In this document: piece by piece, positions 31,546-38,959 of the stretch
Position numbering within the stretch: position 1 is the first letter of the stretch
Layout of the letters: every line of letters starts with the position of its first letter
IMG/VR virus record: IMGVR_UViG_3300048033_000919
Coordinates: 1-45,318 of that record
Length of the DNA stretch: 45,318 nt
From: a virus
Direction: 5' to 3' (one strand)
Program-made: the position numbers and the translations under genes
Notes under the pieces: generated by a model
Database searches by the model: none
Seen by the model: only the letters and a program-made list of their open reading frames with translations
Told to the model about the DNA's origin: nothing

Positions 31546-32187
31546 ATGATAAACGTAGCAGGTAAAAAGACTGGTGCAATCTCAACAGAAGCACCTATCG
31601 AAGACGCTGAATTTGAGGATATTCCTCAAGTCGAAGAAAATACAGATACTTCATTAGGCAGATATGTAAAGGTGTGGGACTTAGCATTGCCAGAGAAGTA
31701 TTGTAAGAAAATGATTGAGATGTATTCAGAAGGTGGTGAGTTTCAATTAGTGAGAACAGACCAAGGTTCTTTTGTTTCATTGAATATTGACCGCTCAGAT
31801 GCGTTTTCTAAAATATCTGAAACTCAGAAGAACATCATTGAAGCAACTTTACCTGTATATGCTGAGGCAGTACAACCAGATAGTTCTGTATTTCCTGAAC
31901 AATCTAGTATCGAAGATATGCACATATATCATTTCAGAAATGAAAATGACTTTAAAGAAATGGGGCATGACATTAAGCACTTTTCACAAGCAAGGCGATA
32001 TCTTGCATTGTATTGGTTCTTGTCTGAAGACCCAGACTTCTATTTGCAGTTCGGTACATTTGGTGCCAAAGTAGAAAGTAAGGTTGGTCGACTAGTAATG
32101 TTCCCATCTAGTTGGACATATCCATATCAAATTCTGAACTCAGATAAGCAAAATTTCCTACTAAAAACTCACTTAAATTTTATGTAG
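31546..32187 (+). CDS. 2OG oxygenase-like protein, degenerate metal site
   Basis: The start at ATG 31546 (213 aa) has GGAG at 31537-31540; a TTG seven codons upstream is not supported. The C-terminal 100 residues follow the prolyl-4-hydroxylase layout: IYHFRNENDF, GHDIKH (HxD-like region), ARRYLALYWFLSED, then SKVGRLVMFPSSW and FLLKTHLNF. In active enzymes the FPS block is followed by a His; here it is WTYPYQI, so the distal metal ligand is missing. It is probably an inactive or altered member of the fold. The first 40 residues are acidic and likely flexible. It is the last gene before the long non-genic stretch. Confidence 0.58.
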   Translation: MINVAGKKTGAISTEAPIEDAEFEDIPQVEENTDTSLGRYVKVWDLALPEKYCKKMIEMYSEGGEFQLVRTDQGSFVSLNIDRSDAFSKISETQKNIIEATLPVYAEAVQPDSSVFPEQSSIEDMHIYHFRNENDFKEMGHDIKHFSQARRYLALYWFLSEDPDFYLQFGTFGAKVESKVGRLVMFPSSWTYPYQILNSDKQNFLLKTHLNFM

Positions 32188-32200
32188 CGACAATTTGCCT

Positions 32201-32208
32201 TATAAATA
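32201..32208 (+). promoter_or_regulatory. T4-type late promoter of small transcript
   Basis: TATAAATA 14 bases after the preceding stop. It has no ordinary gene downstream before the terminator at 32398. A TATAAT is at 32215-32220 but lacks a -35 box at a suitable distance. Confidence 0.7.
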
Positions 32209-32291
32209 ATCTGGTATAATATGTGTGGGTGAAAGATTAGGTGTCAAACGATAATTAATGCCGAGATGCAATCAATCGGCGATAGGAAGAG

Positions 32292-32399
32292 TTGGGGTGT
32301 ATATTGCACAAACACTTTAAGTATTTACAACTGGAAAAGCGATTAACTGCTTCAGTGCAGTCTGGTGGGGTTCCTGGTCGCATATCTATAGACACCTGA
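32292..32399 (+). CDS. Possible 35-aa late protein
   Basis: A TTG-started ORF of 35 codons (MGCILHKHFKYLQLEKRL..., ending PGRISIDT) stops exactly where the terminator stem begins. AGGA is at 32285-32288, close to the TTG. The composition (LEKRLTASVQSGG) looks protein-like and not random, and the promoter-ORF-terminator layout fits a mini-gene. The non-ATG start, short spacer and small size leave real doubt. Confidence 0.35.
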   Translation: MGCILHKHFKYLQLEKRLTASVQSGGVPGRISIDT

Positions 32400-32437
32400 G
32401 GGTGCTACTCTTCCAGAGGGTAGTACCCTCTTTTTTT
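32398..32437 (+). terminator. Strong rho-independent terminator
   Basis: A 13-bp stem (32398-32410 with 32418-32430, two G-U pairs), a seven-base loop (TTCCAGA) and seven T (32431-32437). Confidence 0.96.
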
Positions 32438-32448
32438 GTCTAAAATAT

Positions 32449-32536
32449 GTACCCGAAATGGGTACTATCATACCCAAACTGGGTCTTAATCCCCTAAAAT
32501 AGACAACATATTACCAAAAAATATCAACTTTTTTGG
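32449..32536. repeat. Cluster of inverted repeats between terminator and promoter
   Basis: GTACCC-GAAAT-GGGTAC (32449-32465), ACCC-AAACT-GGGT (32472-32484) and CCAAAAAA-TATCAAC-TTTTTTGG (32514-32536) follow each other. The first two share the ACCC/GGGT core and a five-base loop, as in paired protein-binding sites. Confidence 0.6.
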
Positions 32537-32577
32537 AATCCTCATATAAATCAACCACTTACGAACCAAGGTTTTCC

Positions 32578-32606
32578 TTGACTATTCCCTCTGTACAGCA
32601 TATAAT
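32578..32606 (+). promoter_or_regulatory. Sigma70-like promoter for 32640-33710 operon
   Basis: CC-TTGACT (32578-32583), a 17-base spacer and a consensus TATAAT (32601-32606), 33 bases before the first gene. Confidence 0.78.
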
Positions 32607-32639
32607 ATATATGTAAGTTGAGAGAAGAGAGAGAAAACT

Positions 32640-32891
32640 ATGTTCCGCATTCCCCATTTCTACGAAGAAGACTTTAATTTTGACGAAGCAGTTGACGTTA
32701 TGAAGCGTCATGGGCGTGGCGACTTGCTTGAAGGTTTGCAAGCAATGGACCGTGTCTGGGAGGAATATCTTGCTAGTCAAGGTAAAGAAAACGCTCGGTT
32801 TGAAGAAGACGATGACTTCTATGAGTATTACAGTTATGAAGTAAATGCTTATAATGTTGTCGTTGAAAATATGCGCCCCCTTTTTGTTTGA
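32640..32891 (+). CDS. Small acidic protein, unknown function
   Basis: The 83-aa protein (MFRIPHFYEEDFNFDEAVDV) is acidic and aromatic, probably two or three helices, with DDDFYEYYSYE near 66-76. I do not recognise it. It is the first gene of a three-gene unit with its own sigma70-like promoter, followed by a metallopeptidase and a deaminase, and so is expressed early or in the middle phase. Confidence 0.55.
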   Translation: MFRIPHFYEEDFNFDEAVDVMKRHGRGDLLEGLQAMDRVWEEYLASQGKENARFEEDDDFYEYYSYEVNAYNVVVENMRPLFV

Positions 32892-32904
32892 TTGAGGACT
32901 TAGT

Positions 32905-33327
32905 ATGAATAACGCTGTTGCTGTTTATGGTTCGACTAAAGAAAAGCGTGAGATTGTTGAAAAAGCAGTTTCGTGGTGTATCAGAGAATTGATGCCACGA
33001 ATGAAGACACTTGAAGTTTTTGTTCATATCAAAGACTTGAAGGGTAAAGCATACGGTTACTGTATGGAGCAAGATACTAACCGTGAGTTTGAAATCGAAG
33101 TTGACAAGAAATTGAGTTTGTATGATTTGATTTCTACAATATGCCATGAGATGGTGCATGTCAAGCAATATGCCCGCCGTGAGTTGCGTGTAGATAAGTA
33201 TGGTAACACTCTTTGGAAAAAGAGCGGTTCGTTTAACAATACAGATTATATGGATTGTCCTTGGGAAAAAGAGGCATTTCGATTAGAGGGCGAACTAGCG
33301 TTGCGTTGCTTCCAAGAAGCATTGTAA
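32905..33327 (+). CDS. Small zinc metallopeptidase-like protein
   Basis: The 140-aa protein has a HEMVH motif (H81, E82, H85) followed by VKQYARREL and, about 35 residues later, CPWEKEAFRLE (E121 or E123 as possible third ligand). This is the layout of small gluzincin-type or SprT-like enzymes. The substrate is unknown. No signal peptide is present, so it should act in the cytoplasm. It overlaps the deaminase by one base (TAATG). Confidence 0.72.
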   Translation: MNNAVAVYGSTKEKREIVEKAVSWCIRELMPRMKTLEVFVHIKDLKGKAYGYCMEQDTNREFEIEVDKKLSLYDLISTICHEMVHVKQYARRELRVDKYGNTLWKKSGSFNNTDYMDCPWEKEAFRLEGELALRCFQEAL

Positions 33328-33710
33328 TGACAGAGGACAGGATTCTCTCTCATCTTCATCGACTTGCAATGAAGAGTGAAGGTATTGACGGTGGTCGTGT
33401 TCGCATGGCTGCCGCAGTCGTACATAAAAAGCGAATAGTATCTACGGGTGTAAACAGAATGAAAACACACCCGATTATGTTGAATTCAGGTTATCGCAAC
33501 GGTCAGTATTTTGTTCACGCAGAAGCAGATGCTATTGTTCGTGCAGGTCTAAAAGATTTTTCAGAATATGATTTGTATGTCGTGCGTATTCTAAAGAATG
33601 AAGAGTTTGCACTTGCTAAACCGTGTGACGGTTGTAACGAACTTGTAGGGACTTACAACTTCAGAAATGTATATTATACAACAGATAATGGCACCTTGTC
33701 TGTCTTATAA
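33327..33710 (+). CDS. Second cytidine/dCMP deaminase-like protein
   Basis: The start at ATG 33327 gives 127 aa. An upstream frame extends into the metallopeptidase but lacks support. The motifs VHAEADAI (H64, E66) and KPCDGCN (C100, C103) make a complete zinc deaminase site. It lacks the extra zinc-binding and loop features of dCMP deaminases such as the enzyme at 11168, so its substrate may be different (a free nucleoside, a nucleotide or RNA). Two deaminases with different backgrounds in one phage region are unusual. Confidence 0.75.
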   Translation: MTEDRILSHLHRLAMKSEGIDGGRVRMAAAVVHKKRIVSTGVNRMKTHPIMLNSGYRNGQYFVHAEADAIVRAGLKDFSEYDLYVVRILKNEEFALAKPCDGCNELVGTYNFRNVYYTTDNGTLSVL

Positions 33711-33713
33711 ATA
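33706..33713 (+). promoter_or_regulatory. T4-type late promoter for the 33759-43366 block
   Basis: TATAAATA overlaps the deaminase stop and lies 46 bases before the next gene. It marks the change back to late, virion-type genes. Confidence 0.72.
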
Positions 33714-33758
33714 TAGATGAAAGTATATTTGAAAATCACTTAATATTGAGGTGCAGAA

Positions 33759-34712
33759 ATGGTAGCAAAAACCTTATCCCAATTCATGGCTGAGGCACAA
33801 GGTCCTGATAGTATCGATGTACTACAGGCAGGTTGTATTGAACTCGGTTTTAAAGACTTTAAGAAACTTAGCGGAAAACGTTTCGCTGTTCTTACCAACG
33901 ATAATAGAGTAGAACTACTCAATAAATTAGCAATGCACTTTGCACAGTTCGGTGCAGTTTATGACCCAGACTTTGGTTCTTCCTCAGTCGGTGGTGTTCG
34001 CATTGGTCCATTCGGCATTTTCGCCGCCCCAAAATCTAAGCAAGGAAAAGCAAGCGCAGGACTTGATAGTGAATTTACGCTAATCAAAATGATTAACGAT
34101 GCACTAGAAGATGGTCCACTTAATATTGTATTCAATGCTGGTAGCAAGAAATTCACAATCCCAAATGCTGTTCGTGCAGAAGGCGCTGGTAGCGACACGA
34201 AAGGTCGTAAGAAATCAGACGTAAACGTATTCGACACTGACGGTAATGTTTACCCACTATCGCTGAAAAAAGATAAAGCAGAGATGTGGGAATCTGCGGA
34301 TTCGTACTATGGCGACAAGATGAAAAAGATTGTCGATAGAGAACTTAAAGCAGGTAATGTTCGTGTAGACCCTCATCCAAAAGTACGTTCAGTATTTACA
34401 ATCACACCAAATCTAGCAGTAAAAGCAAGCGCACAAGAAGTAAAGAATGTTGTATTCGGTTCAGACATTCTGCCTAATGGTGCAGTATTAGAAAAGACAT
34501 TTACAGGCAAATATAAGATTGACGGAGACACAGAAAGTGTTATAATAGATGTCAGTCATATTATTACAAGCCCAAGAGAATTAAAAGGCAACTACGAAGT
34601 ATATTTCTTAATTAGAAATGACAGTTCACGCAAAGGGTCTAAGATACCTGGTTTGCGTGTTCTTGCTGTTAAGAAAACTCGTATCAATCGTAACGTGAAG
34701 GTAGTTAAATAA
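33759..34712 (+). CDS. Probable internal protein, PD-(D/E)XK-like
   Basis: The 317-aa protein starts MVAKTLSQFMAEAQ, which resembles the T4 capsid-targeting sequence, with a gp21-like M-A-E at 10-12. In the middle, SEFTLIKMINDAL (near 104-116) is followed by KKSDVNVFDTDGNVYPLSLKKD (split, 151-172). This E...D...SLK pattern resembles PD-(D/E)XK nucleases. The C-terminal part ends in basic strands (VKKTRINRNVKVV). It has a late promoter and is coupled to the next gene by a one-base overlap. Nuclease activity is inferred only from the motif layout. A promoter-like TTGACG-16-TATAAT (34519-34546) lies inside. Confidence 0.6.
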   Translation: MVAKTLSQFMAEAQGPDSIDVLQAGCIELGFKDFKKLSGKRFAVLTNDNRVELLNKLAMHFAQFGAVYDPDFGSSSVGGVRIGPFGIFAAPKSKQGKASAGLDSEFTLIKMINDALEDGPLNIVFNAGSKKFTIPNAVRAEGAGSDTKGRKKSDVNVFDTDGNVYPLSLKKDKAEMWESADSYYGDKMKKIVDRELKAGNVRVDPHPKVRSVFTITPNLAVKASAQEVKNVVFGSDILPNGAVLEKTFTGKYKIDGDTESVIIDVSHIITSPRELKGNYEVYFLIRNDSSRKGSKIPGLRVLAVKKTRINRNVKVVK

Positions 34713-35965
34713 TGAAGAGTTTCCTAACATATCAACAATTAGATGAGCAAGCAGGTAAGAACTTACACCTTGAGCATTTAGAAGATGAGATTTTAAATAA
34801 CGGCATCAATGGTGGTCGTGCGGCAATTAACTTTTTGCGTTCATTGCGTGACATGCTCAGAGGTGATGCTTCATCCAAAGTAAACGTAACTGTCAAATGG
34901 GACGGTGCGCCAGCAGTTTTCTTTGGTGTTGACCCAGAAGATAATCAGTTTTTTGTTGCAAAGAAGGGTATCTTTAATAAGAACCCTAAAGTATACAAAT
35001 CACATGCAGACATAGACGCAGACACTTCTGGCGACTTGTCAACTAAACTGAAACTATCATTCGACTATCTTTCTAAGTTGAAACTTGGTGGCGATGTATA
35101 TCAAGGTGACTTGATGTTTACTAAAGGCGACCTTGGTTCAGAAACAGTAGATGGTGAAAAACTCATCACATTTCAACCTAACACAATCGTTTATGCAGTG
35201 CCTACTGATAGCGACTTGGGTAAAACAATTAAGAAATCGAAAGTCGGTATTGTAATTCATACGAAGTACAGTGGCGGTCCAACGTTGCAAGATATGAGTG
35301 CATCATTCAATGTTGATGTATCTAAATTCGGTACAGTATCTGGTTTGTGGTACCAAGACGCAGAGTATAAAGATGTGTCTGGTAAAGCAATGCTTACTAA
35401 AAAAGAAACTACAGAACTAGACGTTCTACTTTCAAAAGCAGGTAAAGCATTCAGAGGTATCAATTCACGGGACTTCAATGCACTGCTTAAAATGCAAGAT
35501 ACAATGGAAGGGCAGTTTGCAGGTGCTAAATTAAAGACGTTTATCAACTCAAATATCCGTGAACAAAAGTACCCAAATGCAAAAACTGCCAGTGCTGAAT
35601 ATTATAAATATATTGAAACCTTCATGCAAAAGCAAATTGACAAGGTTAAGACGGACAAGGCGAAAGAGAGCAAAGCAACAATAAGAGACGAATATTTGCG
35701 TCAAGTTAAAAAGAGTGCAAAAACAATCGCCGCACTGTTCGCATTCTATCAGTTGATTATTGATAGTAAATTGCTTTTGGTGCGAAAGTTAGAGAGTGTT
35801 CAGCAATTGACGAAGACTTTCACTCGCACAGATAATGGTTTCGAAGTAACAGAACCTGAGGGTTTTGTAGCAGTTGATAAAGTCGGTGGTAGTGCAGTCA
35901 AATTAGTTGACCGCCTGACATTCTCGTACAATAACTTCACCGCGGCGAAGAATTGGACAAAGTGA
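34712..35965 (+). CDS. Conserved phage protein with ligase-like KxDG motif
   Basis: This 417-aa protein belongs to a family I know as common in marine T4-like phages (I believe DUF6267), without assigned function. It contains VKWDGAP (K62-D64-G65) and FVAKKGIF (81-88), then VYQGDLMF (129-136) and KVGIVIHTKY (177-186). The order KxDG, K/R-x-G, x-G-D/E-L, G-I-V-I-x-x-K parallels nucleotidyltransferase motifs I, Ia/III and IV-V of ATP-dependent ligases. The N-terminus MKSFLTYQQLDEQ carries an L-D-E site at 10-12, suggesting capsid targeting and gp21 cutting. It overlaps the previous gene by one base. Confidence 0.7.
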   Translation: MKSFLTYQQLDEQAGKNLHLEHLEDEILNNGINGGRAAINFLRSLRDMLRGDASSKVNVTVKWDGAPAVFFGVDPEDNQFFVAKKGIFNKNPKVYKSHADIDADTSGDLSTKLKLSFDYLSKLKLGGDVYQGDLMFTKGDLGSETVDGEKLITFQPNTIVYAVPTDSDLGKTIKKSKVGIVIHTKYSGGPTLQDMSASFNVDVSKFGTVSGLWYQDAEYKDVSGKAMLTKKETTELDVLLSKAGKAFRGINSRDFNALLKMQDTMEGQFAGAKLKTFINSNIREQKYPNAKTASAEYYKYIETFMQKQIDKVKTDKAKESKATIRDEYLRQVKKSAKTIAALFAFYQLIIDSKLLLVRKLESVQQLTKTFTRTDNGFEVTEPEGFVAVDKVGGSAVKLVDRLTFSYNNFTAAKNWTK

Positions 35966-35987
35966 AAATCGATAAAGGATAATACAA

Positions 35988-38696
35988 ATGAAAAAGTTTA
36001 AAGACATAAAAGAAGCAAAAGAAAAATCAGTCGTGTTTTCGTTTGGTCGATTTAATCCACCAACAACAGGACATGAGAAAATGATTAAGGCGGCAAGCAA
36101 CATTGCGAAAGCGCAAGGTGCCGACTTGAAGATTTTTCCTTCACAATCGCAAGACCCAAAGAAAAATCCTTTGTCATTCACCGACAAAGTTAAGTTTATG
36201 CGTAAGATGTTTCGTTCTTATGCAAAGAACATTGTCGCAGATAAATCACTAAAAACCACATTTGATGTAATATCAAAACTACACAGCATGGGTTACACAA
36301 GAGTAACTATGGTTGTTGGTGGCGACAGAGTGAATGAGTTTGACAAACTACTCAACAAATATAACGGCAAAGAAGGTCGTCATGGTTTCTATGAGTTTGA
36401 GAACGGCGTAGAAATTAAGTCTGCTGGTAATCGTGCAGACCCAGATAGTGACGAAGCAAAGAAAATGACCGCTGATGCTATGTCGGCATCACTACTACGC
36501 AAAATTGCGGCAGATGGTGACTTTGACACTTTCGTTAAAGGCGTACCAGACACATTGGGCGATACAGACAAGCGTGTATTATTCAACAAAATTCGTAAGG
36601 GTATGAAACTTGCGGCAATCAACGAAATGTTTGAATTGCTGTTTGGTGAAGCACTATTGAATGAAGGTGAGCAAATCTCGGAAGATGCTCCACCAGACCC
36701 AGAAATCGAAAAGTGGTTAGAAAAAGACAAAACAAAATCAGAATTCAAAAGACGCTACGGCGATGACTGGGAAAAAGTCATGTACGCAACAGCGTGGAAA
36801 ATGTATAACGACAAAAACAAAAATGAAGAGTGGAACATTGACGAAGAACTTGATGAAGAGTGGACATACCCGCAACCAAGTGTTGATGAACTATTTGAAG
36901 AATTTGTTGCTGAGGCTGATGAAAAGAAAATCACACCTCAAATTCTAAAAGACATTGAAAAGTATGCAGACAAATTGTTTGCAAAACTAGGTATCGATGT
37001 TGAATTTACAAAACACTTCTTGGACCGTGTGAACGATGCACGAAACAAGAAGCAAATCTCACAATCAGAACTAATTCGTTTGTTCAAGCAAGTACGTCAA
37101 AAGCACGGTAAGAAAATCGCACAGATGGGTCCTGATGCTGAAGCAGTAATGAAGGACATGCAGACTGATGTGAACATGCCGTTCATCTTACAGTGGGATA
37201 AGAAGAACCAAGAACTTGACTTGATTGCAAAGACAGTTATGCGTAAGAAAGGCTTCAAAACGCCTGACCCAGAATACGTTGTTGCAGGTGATGTAAAAGA
37301 AGCAGTCTCAGTTTCACTAGACGGCGACTTCACAATGAAGCAAGACAGAATTGAGAAAGCAGTTAAAGCACTAGATGGTATTTGGGATGGACAGAAGTTT
37401 ACTTTCAAAGATATCGAAAGTGCAGAGAAATTTAAAGATTTAATCGCACAAGAGGCGGTCAGTCCTGCACAACAAGCGGCGATTGCTATTGCTAAGAAAA
37501 AGAAAGAGGGTAAGACACTTAAAGACGTTAAAGAAGCATACATTGCAGAAATCACTTCAAACAATCTACCTCAAATTGGTGACGTTGATGGTGACGGGCA
37601 AGAAGATGACCCATATATGTCAGTGCAAGTACGCTTTGTTCCGTTTGAAGTTAAAATCAAAGGCTTCCCGGCATTCATTCTATGGTCTGAAAGTATCGCA
37701 AATGTACGTTCACATGTTCGTGTAACTCTGAAGTATATGGATGACCTAGAGTACATCCAACGTATTACTGATGCAGAAGCAAGAGCAATGCACAAAAGAC
37801 GTTACGATAAATCACCTGCATCTGCCTCTGTTCTAAGAACAAGAGAAATGGGTGTCGATAGAGATGGTGATGGTGTAGATGACGCATACAAGCAAAGACA
37901 AGACGCATATTACAGAGAAGCACTTGAATACGGTTCAGATGAACTTGTAAAGTCTTACAAGAAAGCAACACCTGGCGAACTTGATGAAGCACCTCGATGG
38001 ATTAAAGAACTTATTGCAAAATACTTTAAGCAAAATAAATACGAAAAAGCGGCACAAGGTCTTCTACGTTATATAGAAAAAGAGGACCCCAAACAGAAGA
38101 AACATTCACTAGACTATTATGCTGGTGAAGTTGTTCGTATGGTAGGTTCTACCCTAGATGCTCGTATTCTTGCAAAGACAGCAAAAAAGATTATGGCGGC
38201 AGAAGCAGTATTCTACGCTAAAGAAAACAACATTCCGTTACACAGTGTATATCGCCCTCATTCAGAGATGTATTATGAACTCTTTGATGTTGCAAGAGAG
38301 TTGAATATTATTGTAGAAGGGACGGATAAATACTTGTTAGAAGATACCAATATTGGTGAATTTGAACGTTATGATGGTGAATTTGTTCCGCTTGACATTC
38401 CTCTTGTAGAAGACTACATTGAAGAAGAAGCAGAATTGAATTCTCCTAAACGAGGCGGGTCAAAGAAATTTTATGTATATGTAAAGAATGATAAAGGTAA
38501 TGTTGTGAAAGTCTCATTTGGTGACACAAGTGGTTTGAAAGCAAAAATCAACGACAAAGAAGCGGCGAAGAATTTTGCATCACGCCATCAATGTGACACA
38601 AAGAAAGACAAAACAACGCCGGGTTATTGGGCATGTCGCTTGCCGATGTATGCTAAAGAACTTGGACTTGAGGGTGGAGGGGATTACTTTTGGTAA
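35988..38696 (+). CDS. Large multidomain protein: nucleotidyltransferase plus others
   Basis: The 902-aa protein begins MKKFKDIKEAKEK (I-K-E at 7-9, capsid-targeting-like). Residues about 14-215 are a nucleotidyltransferase of the HIGH superfamily: FSFGRFNPPTTGHE (17-30), VVGGDRVNEF near 104 and MSASLLRKIA near 165. A KxxFxxRYGDxWxxVMYATA helix follows (near 245). The part around 345-425 (FTKHFLDRVNDARNKKQ) is a separate domain found in marine phages. Two DxDGDG loops (532-541, 624-632) look like calcium sites. The C-terminal 80 residues (KFYVYVKNDKGNVVKVSFGD) are another widespread phage module. Linkers contain many (I/L)-x-E sites, so it may be a packaged protein that gp21 splits. The exact enzyme activity is unknown. 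Confidence 0.7.
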   Translation: MKKFKDIKEAKEKSVVFSFGRFNPPTTGHEKMIKAASNIAKAQGADLKIFPSQSQDPKKNPLSFTDKVKFMRKMFRSYAKNIVADKSLKTTFDVISKLHSMGYTRVTMVVGGDRVNEFDKLLNKYNGKEGRHGFYEFENGVEIKSAGNRADPDSDEAKKMTADAMSASLLRKIAADGDFDTFVKGVPDTLGDTDKRVLFNKIRKGMKLAAINEMFELLFGEALLNEGEQISEDAPPDPEIEKWLEKDKTKSEFKRRYGDDWEKVMYATAWKMYNDKNKNEEWNIDEELDEEWTYPQPSVDELFEEFVAEADEKKITPQILKDIEKYADKLFAKLGIDVEFTKHFLDRVNDARNKKQISQSELIRLFKQVRQKHGKKIAQMGPDAEAVMKDMQTDVNMPFILQWDKKNQELDLIAKTVMRKKGFKTPDPEYVVAGDVKEAVSVSLDGDFTMKQDRIEKAVKALDGIWDGQKFTFKDIESAEKFKDLIAQEAVSPAQQAAIAIAKKKKEGKTLKDVKEAYIAEITSNNLPQIGDVDGDGQEDDPYMSVQVRFVPFEVKIKGFPAFILWSESIANVRSHVRVTLKYMDDLEYIQRITDAEARAMHKRRYDKSPASASVLRTREMGVDRDGDGVDDAYKQRQDAYYREALEYGSDELVKSYKKATPGELDEAPRWIKELIAKYFKQNKYEKAAQGLLRYIEKEDPKQKKHSLDYYAGEVVRMVGSTLDARILAKTAKKIMAAEAVFYAKENNIPLHSVYRPHSEMYYELFDVARELNIIVEGTDKYLLEDTNIGEFERYDGEFVPLDIPLVEDYIEEEAELNSPKRGGSKKFYVYVKNDKGNVVKVSFGDTSGLKAKINDKEAAKNFASRHQCDTKKDKTTPGYWACRLPMYAKELGLEGGGDYFW

Positions 38697-38959
38697 ACCC
38701 ATATGATGATATCGATAGTATCAGAGTTTTCTCTAAAGACGTACTACCAGAAAATCTAGTCTGGCATAGAGACAAGGCTGATAGAATTGTAACAGTGCTA
38801 GAAGGTTCTGGTTGGAAGTTTCAGAGAGATAACGAACTACCATTTGAATTGCACCCCGGTGATATGTTCTTTATAGAAGCATTTGAGTATCATAGAATTA
38901 TTAAAGGCAACAACGAATTAAAAATAAAAATCGAGGAGAAAAGAGATGTCAATGTTTAA
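38690..38959 (+). CDS. Small cupin-fold protein
   Basis: The 89-aa protein has the cupin pattern: WHRDKADRIVTVLEGSGW (H26, D28, E38), ELHPGDMFFI (H55-D58) and EYHRI (H68). The start is TTG at 38690 with GGAGGGG at 38676-38682; no ATG is suitably placed. It may bind a metal and a small ligand. It overlaps the long gene upstream by seven bases and the next by fourteen, so its translation is coupled with virion-type genes. Confidence 0.65.
   Translation: MVNPYDDIDSIRVFSKDVLPENLVWHRDKADRIVTVLEGSGWKFQRDNELPFELHPGDMFFIEAFEYHRIIKGNNELKIKIEEKRDVNV

Larger units (their letters stand above)
32209..32437 (+). ncRNA. Candidate small late RNA or mini-mRNA
   Basis: The stretch 32188-32639 has no ordinary gene. 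A late promoter (32201) and a strong terminator (ending 32437) define a transcript of about 225 bases. Hairpins are visible at 32260-32280 (GCCGA/TCGGC), at 32346-32361 (ACTGC/GCAGT, loop TTCAGT), and the terminator. It may be a structured RNA, or a message for the 35-codon ORF inside it. It has no tRNA or tmRNA features that I can find. Confidence 0.5.

Noticed and set aside
32209-32437. tRNA or tmRNA in the small transcript
   Set aside because: No cloverleaf, CCA end or T-loop consensus could be built; GGTTCC at 32370 is not in a T-arm context.
33255-33326. Upstream extension of the second deaminase
   Set aside because: It overlaps the metallopeptidase out of frame; the coupled TAATG at 33327 gives a normal deaminase N-terminus.
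34519-34546. TTGACG-16-TATAAT in the 33759 gene
   Set aside because: The spacer and -35 differ from the uniform set and the downstream gene is coupled and late; not listed as a promoter.
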